A stretch of 64,000 nucleotides of DNA from Streptomyces cavernicola. GTDB taxonomy: Bacteria; Actinomycetota; Actinomycetes; Streptomycetales; Streptomycetaceae. Shown piece after piece: positions 23,124 to 31,607 of the stretch; the first letter of the stretch is position 1, and every line of letters begins with the position of its first letter. The notes under the pieces are model-generated. The model had not been told where the DNA came from, searched no databases, and saw only the letters and a list, made by a program, of their open reading frames with translations. The stretch covers positions 18,211 through 82,210 of the forward strand of contig NZ_JASCIQ010000039.1 of assembly GCF_029968035.1 (NCBI RefSeq), written 5' to 3'. A program made the translations under genes and the position numbers.

Positions 23124-24839
23124 ATGGAGATCGATCGGGATACGCATCGGGACGCCCCGCAGGACGCGGCTCGGGACACTCCGCAGGACGCGCCTCGGGA
23201 CACTCCGCATGGCGCGCCTCCGGGTGCGCGGGCGGCGCGTCGGCGGCGGGCCGCCTCGCCTCGGCGGGTGCTGCTCGCCTCGGTCGCGGGGGCCGTGGTC
23301 CTGGCCGGCGTGGTGACGGTCGTGCCGCGGCTCGCGGAGGACGGAGCGCCACCCGCGCTCGGCCCCGTGGGGCGGGCGCAGGCCGCGTACGGGGCGGGCG
23401 TGCCGGCGGCGCTGCCCGATCTGGCCGCGCTGATCGGTGACCGTGAGGCGCATCTGCGCCGGCATCCGGCCGACGAGGAGTCCTGGGCCGTACTCGGCTC
23501 CGCATACGTCGAACAGGCGCGCCGGACGGCCGACTTGGCGTATCTGGCGAAGGCCGACGCGGCCCTGAAGCGGTCCCTCGCGAGGCGTTCCGGCGCGCAG
23601 GGCAACGTGGAGGCGCTCGCCGGGATGGCGGTGCTCGCGAACGCGCGGCACGACTACCGCGCGGCGAAGAAGCACGGCGAGGCCGCACTGGCGAAGGCGC
23701 CGCAACGCTGGACCCTGTACCCGCTCCTGATCGAGGCGTACGGCGGGCTCGGCGACGACAAGGCGGTCGGCAAGGCCCTGGAGAAGCTGCAGGAACTGCG
23801 GTCGGGCAGCGCCGTGATGGCCCGTACCGCGCAGGTCTACCGGGACCGGGGCTGGCGCGAGGACGCGGCCGCGTACCTGTCGGACGCGGCGGCGCTCGCC
23901 GAGACGCCCGCCGAACAGGCCGCGTACCAGCACCGGTTCGGGGAGCTGCTCTTCGAGCGCGGCGAGCCCGCGCAGGCGCTGAACTACTTCGAGGCGGCGC
24001 TGCGCACCGAGCCCGAGCACCACGCCGCGCTCGCGGGCAAGGGCCGCGCCCAGGCCGCGCTCGGCCGGAACTCCGAGGCGATGGCCAGCTACCAGGCGGC
24101 GATCACGAAGCTCCCGCGCCCCGAATACGCCCTGGAACTGGGCGAGTTGTACGAGTCGCTCGGCATGACGCCGGCCGCGCAGGCGCAGTACGAGCTGCTG
24201 CGGGCGCGGGTGCGGGAGGAGAGCACGGTCGGCGTCAACGCCCAGCTGATCCTCGGCCGCTTCGAGGCCGACCACGGCGACCCGGCGGCGGCGGTACGAC
24301 GCCTCACGGCGGAGTTCCGGCGCCGGCCGGGCCGGGAGGTCAGCGACGCGCTCGGCTGGGCGCTGCACCGGGCGGGCCAGAGCGAGAAGGCCCTGCCGTA
24401 TGCGACGCGGGCGATGAAGGACGGGCCGATGAGCGCGCTCTTCGCGTACCACCGGGGCGAGATCGAGCGCGAGATCGGCAAGTACGGTCCGGCCCGCCGC
24501 CATCTGCAGCAGGCCATGCGCATCAACCCGCACTTCTCGCCGCTGCTCGTGCCGTACGCCCAGGAGGCCCTGGACGCGCTCGGCGAGCCGCCGGAGGGCG
24601 GTCCGGCGAACATGGACGGGACGCCGACACCGCCGCCCTCTCCCCCGAGGCCTGCGGCCCCGGCCCGCCCCAACTCGCCTGCGGCGAGGCCGAGTTCGAA
24701 GCCGACGGCCACCCCGACGGCGAAGCCGAGCCCGAAGCCGACGGCCACACCGTCACCGAGCGCGACGCCGACGCCGGCCCCGTCGACCTCACCGCCCAAG
24801 TCGCCCGCGCCGTCAAAAATCAGCCCGTCCGGCGCTTGA
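23124..24839 (+). CDS. TPR-repeat protein with a membrane anchor
   Basis: A 571-residue protein. The N-terminal 25 residues are low-complexity, encoded by imperfect 24-bp tandem repeats (G-G-A-C-G-C-G-x-C-T-C-G-G-G-A-C-A-C-T). One transmembrane segment (L-L-A-S-V-A-G-A-V-V-L-A) at about residues 50-65 precedes a long array of TPR repeats, about residues 85-475, e.g. A-L-N-Y-F-E-A-A-L-R and A-R-R-H-L-Q-Q-A-M. The tail is rich in Pro, Thr, Lys and Ser. The last residues, K-I-S-P-S-G-A, and the stop codon lie inside a dispersed repeat sequence (see the repeat entry). It probably scaffolds proteins outside the membrane; no specific partner is evident. Confidence 0.85.
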   Translation: MEIDRDTHRDAPQDAARDTPQDAPRDTPHGAPPGARAARRRRAASPRRVLLASVAGAVVLAGVVTVVPRLAEDGAPPALGPVGRAQAAYGAGVPAALPDLAALIGDREAHLRRHPADEESWAVLGSAYVEQARRTADLAYLAKADAALKRSLARRSGAQGNVEALAGMAVLANARHDYRAAKKHGEAALAKAPQRWTLYPLLIEAYGGLGDDKAVGKALEKLQELRSGSAVMARTAQVYRDRGWREDAAAYLSDAAALAETPAEQAAYQHRFGELLFERGEPAQALNYFEAALRTEPEHHAALAGKGRAQAALGRNSEAMASYQAAITKLPRPEYALELGELYESLGMTPAAQAQYELLRARVREESTVGVNAQLILGRFEADHGDPAAAVRRLTAEFRRRPGREVSDALGWALHRAGQSEKALPYATRAMKDGPMSALFAYHRGEIEREIGKYGPARRHLQQAMRINPHFSPLLVPYAQEALDALGEPPEGGPANMDGTPTPPPSPPRPAAPARPNSPAARPSSKPTATPTAKPSPKPTATPSPSATPTPAPSTSPPKSPAPSKISPSGA

Positions 24840-24901
24840 GGACGAGGCCGGAGGCCGATGATCAGCCCGTCCGGCGCTTGAGGACGAGCCCGGAGGGCGA
24901 T
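24818..24901. repeat. Two tandem copies of a dispersed intergenic unit overlapping a gene end
   Basis: ATCAGCCCGTCCGGCGCTTG followed by AGGACGAG(G/C)CCGGAGG occurs at 24818-24860 and again at 24861-24901. The first copy contains the TPR gene's last codons and its TGA (24837-24839). Related units in reverse orientation lie inside repeat copies A (near 5853) and B (near 14720). Confidence 0.85.
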
Positions 24902-24938
24902 CCACGGCGCCCCCGGGCAACGACCACCTGACGACGAC

Positions 24939-26084
24939 CTACAAGTTCCCCCGCTTCTCCTGCTCCCGCTCGATCGCCTCGAACAGTGCCTTGAAGTTGC
25001 CCTTGCCGAAGCCCATCGACCCGTGCCGTTCGATGATCTCGAAGAACACGGTCGGCCGGTCCTGGACCGGCTTGGTGAAGATCTGCAGCAGGTAACCGTC
25101 CTCGTCCCGGTCGACGAGGATCTTCAGCTCGCGCAGTGTCTCCACGGGCACGCGGGTCTCGCCCGCCCACTCGCCGAGGGTGTCGTAGTACGAGTCGGGG
25201 GTGTCGAGGAAGCGGACGCCGCCGGCGCGCATCGTGCGTACCGTCTCGACGATGTCGTTGGTGGCGAGGGCGATGTGCTGGACGCCGGCGCCGCCGTAGA
25301 ACTCCAGGTACTCGTCGATCTGCGACTTCTTCTTCGCGATCGCGGGCTCGTTGATCGGGAACTTGACCTTCAGAGTCCCGTCGGCCACGACCTTCGACAT
25401 CAGCGCGCTGTACTCGGTGGCGATGTCGTCGCCCACGAACTCCTTCATGTTCGTGAAGCCCATGACCTTGTTGTAGAAGGCCACCCACTCGTTCATCTTG
25501 CCGAGCTCGACGTTGCCGACGCAGTGGTCGATGGCCTGGAAGGTGCGCTTGGCGGGCGGCTCGACGATCGGGTCGGCGGCGACGAAGCCCGGCAGGTACG
25601 GGCCGTCGTAGCCGGTGCGCTCGACGAGCGTGTGCCGGGTCTTGCCGTACGTGGCGATGGAGGCACGGACGACGGTGCCGTGCTCGTCCTTGGTGTCGTA
25701 CGGCTCCTCGATGCCGGTGGCGCCGTGCTCGATCGCGTACGCGTAGGCGGCGCGGGCGTCCGGGACCTCGATGGCGAGGTCGATCACGCCGTCGCCGTGC
25801 TCGGCGACGTGGGCCTCCAGGAAGCGGCCCCGGTCGGTGGCGGCCTTGATCACGGAGGTGAAGACGAACCGGGCTCCGCCGTTCTCCAGGACGTAACTGG
25901 CGGTCTCGCGGCTGCCGTTCTCGGGTCCCGAGTAGGCGACGAGCTTCATGCCGAAGGCGGTCGAGTAGTAGTGCGCCGCCTGCTTGGCGTTGCCCACGGC
26001 GAAGACGACCGCGTCCATTCCCTTGACCGGGAAGGGATCGGCCTGCCGGGCGGTGTGGGGGGTGGCATGTGTGGTCTCAGTCAT
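24939..26084 (-). CDS. hppD: 4-hydroxyphenylpyruvate dioxygenase
   Basis: A 381-residue non-haem iron enzyme converting 4-hydroxyphenylpyruvate to homogentisate in tyrosine breakdown. The iron ligands sit in I-D-H-C-V-G (near residue 186), G-V-Q-H-I-A-L (near 266) and F-F-E-I-I-E-R (near 349), matching the known S. avermitilis positions. The C-terminal G-F-G-K-G-N-F-K-A-L-F-E segment is the mobile helix that closes the active site. ATG 26084 gives the usual Streptomyces length. It is divergent from an AsnC-type regulator, with a 101-bp shared promoter region. Homogentisate-derived melanin is possible if the downstream dioxygenase is limiting. Confidence 0.96.
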   Translation of the reverse strand: MTETTHATPHTARQADPFPVKGMDAVVFAVGNAKQAAHYYSTAFGMKLVAYSGPENGSRETASYVLENGGARFVFTSVIKAATDRGRFLEAHVAEHGDGVIDLAIEVPDARAAYAYAIEHGATGIEEPYDTKDEHGTVVRASIATYGKTRHTLVERTGYDGPYLPGFVAADPIVEPPAKRTFQAIDHCVGNVELGKMNEWVAFYNKVMGFTNMKEFVGDDIATEYSALMSKVVADGTLKVKFPINEPAIAKKKSQIDEYLEFYGGAGVQHIALATNDIVETVRTMRAGGVRFLDTPDSYYDTLGEWAGETRVPVETLRELKILVDRDEDGYLLQIFTKPVQDRPTVFFEIIERHGSMGFGKGNFKALFEAIEREQEKRGNL

Positions 26085-26185
26085 GTCCGCAGGTTCCCGC
26101 CGATCCACAAGGTGCGCAATAGTTCACTGAACCCCTGGGCAATCTGCATAGCGGGCGGCCAATATGTCCGGACGATCTGTGCAGG

Positions 26186-26746
26186 ATGACCATCGGGAGT
26201 GTGATCCACGCCATGTCCGCAGGAAACCCTCCGGGAACGCCGGTCGGCCCCACCGTCGACGAGCTCGACGGCCGTCTCATCGTGCTGCTCGCCCGGGAGC
26301 CCCGCATCGGCGTCCTGGAGGCGTCCCGGCGGCTCGGCGTCGCCCGCGGCACGGTGCAGGCGCGGCTCGACCGGCTTCAGTCGAACGGCGTCATCCGCGG
26401 TTTCGGCCCGGACGTCGACCCGGCGGCGCTCGGCTACCCGGTCACCGCGTTCGCGACCCTGGAGATCAAACAGGGCCAGGGAGCGGACGTACGAGCGCAT
26501 CTCGCCACCGTGCCCGAAGTGCTCGAACTGCACACCACGACGGGCAGCGGGGACATGCTCTGTCGCCTCGTGGCCAGGTCGAACGCGGACCTTCAACGTG
26601 TGATCGACCGGGTTGTGGGTTTTGATGGCATCGTCCGGGCCGCCACGGCGATCGTCATGGAGAACCCCGTTCCGCTGCGGATCATCCCGCTGGTGGAGCA
26701 GGCGGCGTCGCTGGAGCCGAGCTCTCGCGACGGTGTTCCGACCTGA
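26186..26746 (+). CDS. hpdA: Lrp/AsnC-family transcriptional regulator, probably HpdA
   Basis: A 186-residue regulator with an N-terminal winged helix (V-D-E-L-D-G-R-L-I-V-L-L, then V-L-E-A-S-R-R-L-G-V-A-R-G-T-V) and a C-terminal ligand-binding RAM domain. An ATG at 26213 is an alternative start. It is divergent from hppD. In S. coelicolor an AsnC-type protein named HpdA is reported to activate hppD, and this gene occupies the same place; I rely on memory for that link. The intergenic region holds repeated GCGCAATAG / GGGCAATCTGC elements (about 26114-26146) that could be its operator. It is transcribed towards the ABC operon 45 bp downstream. Confidence 0.8.
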   Translation: MTIGSVIHAMSAGNPPGTPVGPTVDELDGRLIVLLAREPRIGVLEASRRLGVARGTVQARLDRLQSNGVIRGFGPDVDPAALGYPVTAFATLEIKQGQGADVRAHLATVPEVLELHTTTGSGDMLCRLVARSNADLQRVIDRVVGFDGIVRAATAIVMENPVPLRIIPLVEQAASLEPSSRDGVPT

Positions 26747-26791
26747 CACAGAACCTGACGCAGAAGAACAGAAGAGCCGAGGTGCAGCCGG

Positions 26792-27439
26792 GTGAACTTC
26801 TGGGACTACCTGGGCAGCCGCCATCAGCAACTCCTGACGGATGCCTTTCAGCACGCCAGCGCGGTCTTCCAGTGCATGGTCGTGGCCACGGTCATCGGCG
26901 TGGTCATCGGGGTCGTCGCGTACCGCAGCGAATGGGCCGGGTCGCTGGCCACCACGACGACGTCGACGATCCTGACGATCCCGTCGCTCGCCATGATCGG
27001 TCTGCTCATCCCGATCGTCGGGCTCGGCGTCGCGCCGACCGTGATCGCCCTGACCCTGTACGGGCTCCTGCCCATCGTGCGGAACTCGATCGTCGGGCTC
27101 CGCGGCGTCGACCCGTCCCTGGTGGACGCCGCCAAGGGCATCGGGATGTCGCGGACGGCCCGGCTGTTCCGGGTGGAGCTGCCGCTCGCCTGGCCGCCGA
27201 TCCTCACCGGCATCCGGGTCGCCACGCAGATGCTGATGGGCATCGCCGCGATCGCCGCGTACGCCTCCGGCCCCGGGCTCGGCAACGAGATCTTCCGCGG
27301 CATCGCCTCCCTGGGCAGCAAGAACGCCCTGAACCAGGTGCTCGCGGGCACGCTCGGGATCATCGTCCTGGCCCTGCTCTTCGACGCCGCGTACGTCCTG
27401 ATCGGACGACTGACCATTCCGAGGGGCATCCGTGTCTGA
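26792..27439 (+). CDS. Glycine betaine/choline-type ABC permease (first)
   Basis: A 215-residue inner-membrane permease with five or six helices, of the OpuC/ProW class. The conserved cytoplasmic loop P-S-L-V-D-A-A-K-G-I-G-M-S is the EAA motif that contacts the ATPase. The GTG at 26792 follows GAGGTGCAGC. It overlaps the ATPase gene by 8 bp, so the four genes 26792-30576 form one operon. Osmoprotectant uptake is the usual role of this family; carnitine, choline or glycine betaine cannot be told apart here. Confidence 0.9.
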   Translation: MNFWDYLGSRHQQLLTDAFQHASAVFQCMVVATVIGVVIGVVAYRSEWAGSLATTTTSTILTIPSLAMIGLLIPIVGLGVAPTVIALTLYGLLPIVRNSIVGLRGVDPSLVDAAKGIGMSRTARLFRVELPLAWPPILTGIRVATQMLMGIAAIAAYASGPGLGNEIFRGIASLGSKNALNQVLAGTLGIIVLALLFDAAYVLIGRLTIPRGIRV

Positions 27440-28739
27440 GACGACGACCACCACGAACGGTGCGAGTACGGGGGCCGCGGGCGCGGCGGACGGCACCGGC
27501 GCGGGCGCGGCCACCGGCGCCACCATCGAGCTGGAGAACCTGACCAAGCGCTACCCGGGCAGCCCCAACCCCGCGGTGGACGAGGTCAACATGGAGATCA
27601 AGGCGGGCGAGCTCGTCATCTTCGTCGGCCCCTCGGGCTGCGGTAAGTCCACGACGCTGAAGATGATCAACCGCCTGATCGAGCCGACCAGCGGCCGCAT
27701 CCGGATCGGCGGCGAGGACGTCACCGACATGGACCCGGTGAAGCTGCGCCGCAAGGTCGGGTACGCGATCCAGTCCTCCGGGCTTTTCCCGCACATGACG
27801 GTCGCGCAGAACATCGCCCTGGTGCCGAAGATGGTCGGCTGGTCCAAGTCGAGGATCAAGAGCCGGGTCGAGGAGATGCTCGACCTGGTCGGCCTCGACC
27901 CGGGCGAGTTCCGCGGCCGCTATCCGCGCCAGCTCTCCGGCGGACAGCAGCAACGCGTGGGCGTGGCAAGGGCGTTGGCGGCCGACCCGCCTGTGCTGCT
28001 GATGGACGAGCCGTTCGGCGCGGTCGACCCGATCACCCGCGACCACCTGCAGGACGAGCTGATCCGGCTCCAGCACGAGCTGCACAAGACCATCGTGTTC
28101 GTCACGCACGACTTCGACGAGGCGATCAAGCTGGGCGACCGGATCGCGGTCCTGCGCGAGCGTTCGCACATCGCCCAGTTCGACACCCCGGAGGCGATCC
28201 TCACCAACCCCGCCGACGACTTCGTCTCCGGCTTCGTCGGCGCGGGCGCGGCTCTGAAGCGCCTCAACCTGACGCGCGTACGGGATGTGGAGGTGCGGGA
28301 CTACCCGACCGTGACGGTCGACGACCCACTGCAGGACATCTTCAACAAGCTCCGCTCCGGCAACACCAACGAGATCCTGCTCCTGGACAAGCGCGGCCGC
28401 CCGTACAAGTGGCTGCGCCGCGGCGATCTGATGCGGGCCCGTGGCTCGCTCGCCCGCGCGGGCACCCTCGTCCACGACACGGTGACCCGCGACGCGACCC
28501 TGCGCGACGCCCTTGAGGCGGTGCTCACCGACAACGCGGGCCGGGTCGCGGTGACGGGGCGGCGCGGGGCGTACGAGGGCGTCGTCGACATGGAGACCCT
28601 GATGAACTCCGTGCACGAACTCCTCGAAGCCGACCGCCTGGACGCGGTGGAGCACCAGCACGAGCTGCAGGAACAGCGCGCCGAGCACACCCACCGGGAG
28701 CAGGAGGGGGCCGACGCCACCGGGGAGGAGCGGGCGTGA
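27432..28739 (+). CDS. Glycine betaine/choline-type ABC ATPase with CBS domains
   Basis: A 435-residue ATPase. A 30-residue Ala/Gly/Thr-rich lead precedes Walker A (G-P-S-G-C-G-K-S-T-T), the signature L-S-G-G-Q-Q-Q-R-V-G-V-A-R, Walker B L-L-M-D-E-P-F-G-A-V-D and the H-loop F-V-T-H-D-F-D-E-A. Beyond residue 270 are tandem CBS-type segments (P-T-V-T-V-D-D-P-L-Q; D-A-T-L-R-D-A-L-E-A-V-L) as in OpuA/ProV ATPases, which sense ionic strength. It couples with the two flanking permeases. Confidence 0.93.
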   Translation: MSETTTTTNGASTGAAGAADGTGAGAATGATIELENLTKRYPGSPNPAVDEVNMEIKAGELVIFVGPSGCGKSTTLKMINRLIEPTSGRIRIGGEDVTDMDPVKLRRKVGYAIQSSGLFPHMTVAQNIALVPKMVGWSKSRIKSRVEEMLDLVGLDPGEFRGRYPRQLSGGQQQRVGVARALAADPPVLLMDEPFGAVDPITRDHLQDELIRLQHELHKTIVFVTHDFDEAIKLGDRIAVLRERSHIAQFDTPEAILTNPADDFVSGFVGAGAALKRLNLTRVRDVEVRDYPTVTVDDPLQDIFNKLRSGNTNEILLLDKRGRPYKWLRRGDLMRARGSLARAGTLVHDTVTRDATLRDALEAVLTDNAGRVAVTGRRGAYEGVVDMETLMNSVHELLEADRLDAVEHQHELQEQRAEHTHREQEGADATGEERA

Positions 28740-29611
28740 ACACGTCGCAGGGGCCGTCGAGCCCCACACCGCCGCCCGCCCGGCCCGACGGCGAGCACGA
28801 GGTCAAGGGCGTGCCGTTCCGGGACGTCGGCGAGGAGGGCGAGGCCGCCCCGGTCGTACCGCAGAAGGAGCCGCCGCGGATCACCTGGCAGAAGCTGACG
28901 ATCCTGCCCTCGGTCCTGACGGTCGCGCTGCTGATCACCTGGCTGTGGTTCAGCAACGCCGAGCTTGACTCGATCGCGGAGAACGCCCTCGCGGACGGGA
29001 ACGTGTGGCTGCGCCTTCGCCAGCACATCGAACTCACCGCGATCTCCACGTTCTTCGTGCTGATCATCGCGATCCCGCTCGGCATCCTGCTGACCCGGCG
29101 GAAGCTGCGCGCCGCGGCCCCGGTCGCGATGGCGCTCGCCAACATCGGGCAGGCGACGCCCGCGATCGGTCTGCTCGCGCTGCTCGTGATCTGGATGGGC
29201 ATCGGCATGAAGGCCGCCCTGTTCGGCATGGTGATCTACGCGGTCCTTCCGGTGCTGTCCAACACGATCGCCGGCCTGAAGGCCAACGACCCGACGCTCC
29301 TGGAGGCCGCGCGCGGCATCGGCATGTCCCCGCTGGGCGTGCTCGGCAAGGTCGAACTCCCGCTCGCCGTACCGCTGATCCTCGCGGGCGTGCGGACCGC
29401 GCTCGTCCTGAACGTGGGCACGGCGACGCTCGCCACGTTCGGCGGGGGCGGCGGGCTCGGCGACCTGATCACCACGGGCATCACCAACCAGCGCATGGCG
29501 GTGCTCGTGCTCGGCTCGATCCTCACGGTGGCGCTCGCCCTGCTCGTGGACTGGCTGGCGTCGCTCGCCGAACTGTTGCTGCGGCCGCGGGGGTTGGAGG
29601 TGCGGTCATGA
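28736..29611 (+). CDS. Glycine betaine/choline-type ABC permease (second)
   Basis: A 291-residue permease. About 55 hydrophilic N-terminal residues precede the first helix (I-L-P-S-V-L-T-V-A-L-L-I). The EAA loop is D-P-T-L-L-E-A-A-R-G-I-G-M-S. Near the end comes T-F-G-G-G-G-G-L-G-D-L-I, typical of the OpuCB/OpuCD class. It overlaps the preceding and following genes by 4 bp each (ATGA), indicating coupled translation. The transporter is a heterodimeric permease with the 26792 protein. Confidence 0.9.
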   Translation: MNTSQGPSSPTPPPARPDGEHEVKGVPFRDVGEEGEAAPVVPQKEPPRITWQKLTILPSVLTVALLITWLWFSNAELDSIAENALADGNVWLRLRQHIELTAISTFFVLIIAIPLGILLTRRKLRAAAPVAMALANIGQATPAIGLLALLVIWMGIGMKAALFGMVIYAVLPVLSNTIAGLKANDPTLLEAARGIGMSPLGVLGKVELPLAVPLILAGVRTALVLNVGTATLATFGGGGGLGDLITTGITNQRMAVLVLGSILTVALALLVDWLASLAELLLRPRGLEVRS

Positions 29612-30576
29612 GGCGGCGTACGCGTGCTGTCGTCCCGGCGGCCGCTCTGGCCCTGCTCGCCGGGTGCGGGCTGACCAGCGGCTCCCCCATGGTGGACGAC
29701 GTGCGGCCGGGCACGGTCGGCAAGGGCCGGCCCCTCGACGGCGTCGATCTCACCGTCACGTCCAAGGAGTTCACCGAGCAGCTGATCCTCGGCCAGATCA
29801 CCGGCATCGCCCTCGAAGCGGCCGGCGCGAACGTCCTGGACCGCACCGGCATCCAGGGCTCCATCGGCGCGCGCGAGGCCGTCAAGAGCGGCGACGCGGA
29901 CCTGATGTACGAGTACACGGGCACCGCCTGGATCACGTACCAGGGCAACACCGAGCCCATCGACGACCCGCAGAAACAGTGGGAGGCTGTGCGCGACGCG
30001 GACGCGAAGAACGGCATCACCTGGCTGCCGCCGTCCCGGCTCAACAACACCTACGCGCTCGCCCTGAACCAGGCCAACGCGAAGAAGTACGGGACGAAGA
30101 CGCTGTCGGACGTGGCGGCGCTCGCGAAGTCCGACCCGAAGGCGGTCACGCTGTGCGTGGAGAGCGAGTTCGCCTCCCGCAACGACGGCCTGCCGGGCAT
30201 GCAGAAGCAGTACAGGATGGACGTCCCGCCCGCCAACATCACCAAGATGGACACCGGGATCATCTACACCCAGGCCGCGAAGGGCACCTGCACGTACGGC
30301 GAGGTCTTCACGACCGACGGCCGCATCAAGGCGATGGACCTGACGGTCATGGCGGACGACAAACGCTTCTTCCCCAACTACAACGCCGCCCCCGAGATCA
30401 ACTCCGAGTCCCTGAAGGAGTTCCCGGAGATCGCGGACGTCCTCGCCCCGATCACCGCCAAGCTCGACAACGACGTGGCCCGCGAACTGAACGCCCGCGT
30501 GGACGTGGACGGGGAGGACCCGCACAAGGTGGCACTCGACTGGATGGTGCGGGAGGGGTTCGTCAAGAAGGGCTGA
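29608..30576 (+). CDS. Glycine betaine/choline-type substrate-binding lipoprotein
   Basis: A 322-residue binding protein anchored outside the membrane: the lipobox L-L-A-G-C-G follows a short signal peptide (M-R-R-R-T-R-A-V-V-P). The mature protein opens with V-T-S-K-E-F-T-E-Q-L-I-L-G, the OpuCC/ProX start, and D-A-D-L-M-Y-E-Y-T-G-T-A-W is the ligand-pocket segment of this family. The start overlaps the previous stop by 4 bp. It is the last gene of the operon. Confidence 0.93.
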   Translation: MRRRTRAVVPAAALALLAGCGLTSGSPMVDDVRPGTVGKGRPLDGVDLTVTSKEFTEQLILGQITGIALEAAGANVLDRTGIQGSIGAREAVKSGDADLMYEYTGTAWITYQGNTEPIDDPQKQWEAVRDADAKNGITWLPPSRLNNTYALALNQANAKKYGTKTLSDVAALAKSDPKAVTLCVESEFASRNDGLPGMQKQYRMDVPPANITKMDTGIIYTQAAKGTCTYGEVFTTDGRIKAMDLTVMADDKRFFPNYNAAPEINSESLKEFPEIADVLAPITAKLDNDVARELNARVDVDGEDPHKVALDWMVREGFVKKG

Positions 30577-30604
30577 GCGCTCTCGGCCTCGCGGGGCGGG
30601 ACGG

Positions 30605-31402
30605 TCAGCAGCTGGGGACCTTGCCCTTGGTGTTCAGGGCGCGCAGGGCGTCCACCGTGCCGTCGAGCGTGGTGACCGGGATCAGCCGTACGCCGTCGGG
30701 GAGTTCGGACTCGGCGTCCGCGCACTCCGCCTTCGGGACCAGGAAGACGCTCGCCCCGTCCCGGCCGGCCGCCTGCACCTTCAGGGCGACGCCGCCGACC
30801 GCGCCGACCTTGCCGTCGGCGGTGATCGTGCCCGTGCCCGCGATGGTGCGGCCGCCCGTGAGGTCGCCGCCGCTGCCGTCGCCGTCCAGCTTGTCGACGA
30901 TGCCGAGGGTGAAGAGCAGGCCGGCGCTCGGGCCGCCGATGTCCTCCATCTTCAGCCCCACCCGTACGTCCTTCGGGCTCTCGTCCAGGTGGCTCAGGGC
31001 CGCCGCGACCGCGTCGCCCTGGGACTTCTTCATCTCGCCGAGGTTGTGCTTCTCGATCTCCTCGGTGGTGTCACCGCTCGGGTAGACGGCCTCGCGCGGC
31101 ATCACGGCGCGGTCGGTGCGGAACCAGGCGTCGACGACCTCGCCGAGGTCGACCTCCACGTTCGGGGCGGTCGCCGCGATCGTCGTCATCAGGAGCTTGC
31201 CCTCGGTGGGCCGGGTGGGCGCGCCCTCGATCGTGATCACCTGCTCGCCCTTGTGCTCACCGAGCACGTCCGCGGTCGACCCCGGCTGGGCCACCGCGAA
31301 CGGCAGCGGCGCGAACGCGGTGACGCCGAGGAGGGCCAGTACGGGGATCGCGCTGAGGGTGAGGGCTGTGCGGCGGGGGAGGGCGGTGAGGCGAGTGAGC
31401 AC
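30605..31402 (-). CDS. Secreted/membrane Lon-type (S16) serine protease domain without a PDZ domain
   Basis: A 265-residue protein with an N-terminal hydrophobic anchor (L-S-A-I-P-V-L-A-L-L-G-V). The S16 catalytic Ser is in I-G-G-P-S-A-G-L-L-F and the catalytic Lys in V-G-G-V-A-L-K-V, the Ser-Lys dyad of Lon and YlbL-like proteases. The usual YlbL plan has a PDZ domain between anchor and protease (about 340 residues); here that region is a short linker (E-E-I-E-K-H-N-L-G-E). There is no ATPase domain. It probably cleaves extracytoplasmic proteins, with substrates unknown. It converges on the ABC operon with only 28 bp between. Confidence 0.85.
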   Translation of the reverse strand: MLTRLTALPRRTALTLSAIPVLALLGVTAFAPLPFAVAQPGSTADVLGEHKGEQVITIEGAPTRPTEGKLLMTTIAATAPNVEVDLGEVVDAWFRTDRAVMPREAVYPSGDTTEEIEKHNLGEMKKSQGDAVAAALSHLDESPKDVRVGLKMEDIGGPSAGLLFTLGIVDKLDGDGSGGDLTGGRTIAGTGTITADGKVGAVGGVALKVQAAGRDGASVFLVPKAECADAESELPDGVRLIPVTTLDGTVDALRALNTKGKVPSC

Positions 31403-31437
31403 GGGGTCAATGTAGTCCGTTGGCCGTTCCTTGCCGT

Positions 31438-31586
31438 GGTCCGGGGCTCGGCCCCGGGGCTGCCGCCCCCGGGCCCCGCTCTCGGCCTGCGGCCTGCGCC
31501 CACCGGCCCGGTTCGTCCCTGGGCTCGGCGGCTGCCCCGTCGCGTGTGGCTGGGCACGCAGTTCCCCGCGCCCCTATAAGGCACCG
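31438..31586. repeat. Intergenic repeat element, copy C, reverse orientation
   Basis: The reverse complement of the family core, CGCAGTTCCCCGCGCCCC, is at 31557-31574, preceded by GTGGCTGGGCA (complement of the TGCCCAGCCAC stretch in other copies). A C/G-rich hairpin block lies at 31440-31480. The clear terminal CCCCGCCCCTTCCCGA repeat is not seen, so this is a partial copy. It fills the 205-bp gap between the protease and IclR genes. Confidence 0.7.
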
Positions 31587-31607
31587 CACACCTGAAGAGC
31601 GCCCCAC

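Noticed and set aside
21162..24533. 1123-codon minus-strand open frame
   Set aside because: It lies antisense to the TPR gene and runs across the FAD oxidase in another frame; composition is Arg/Pro-rich with no domain. A high-G+C shadow.
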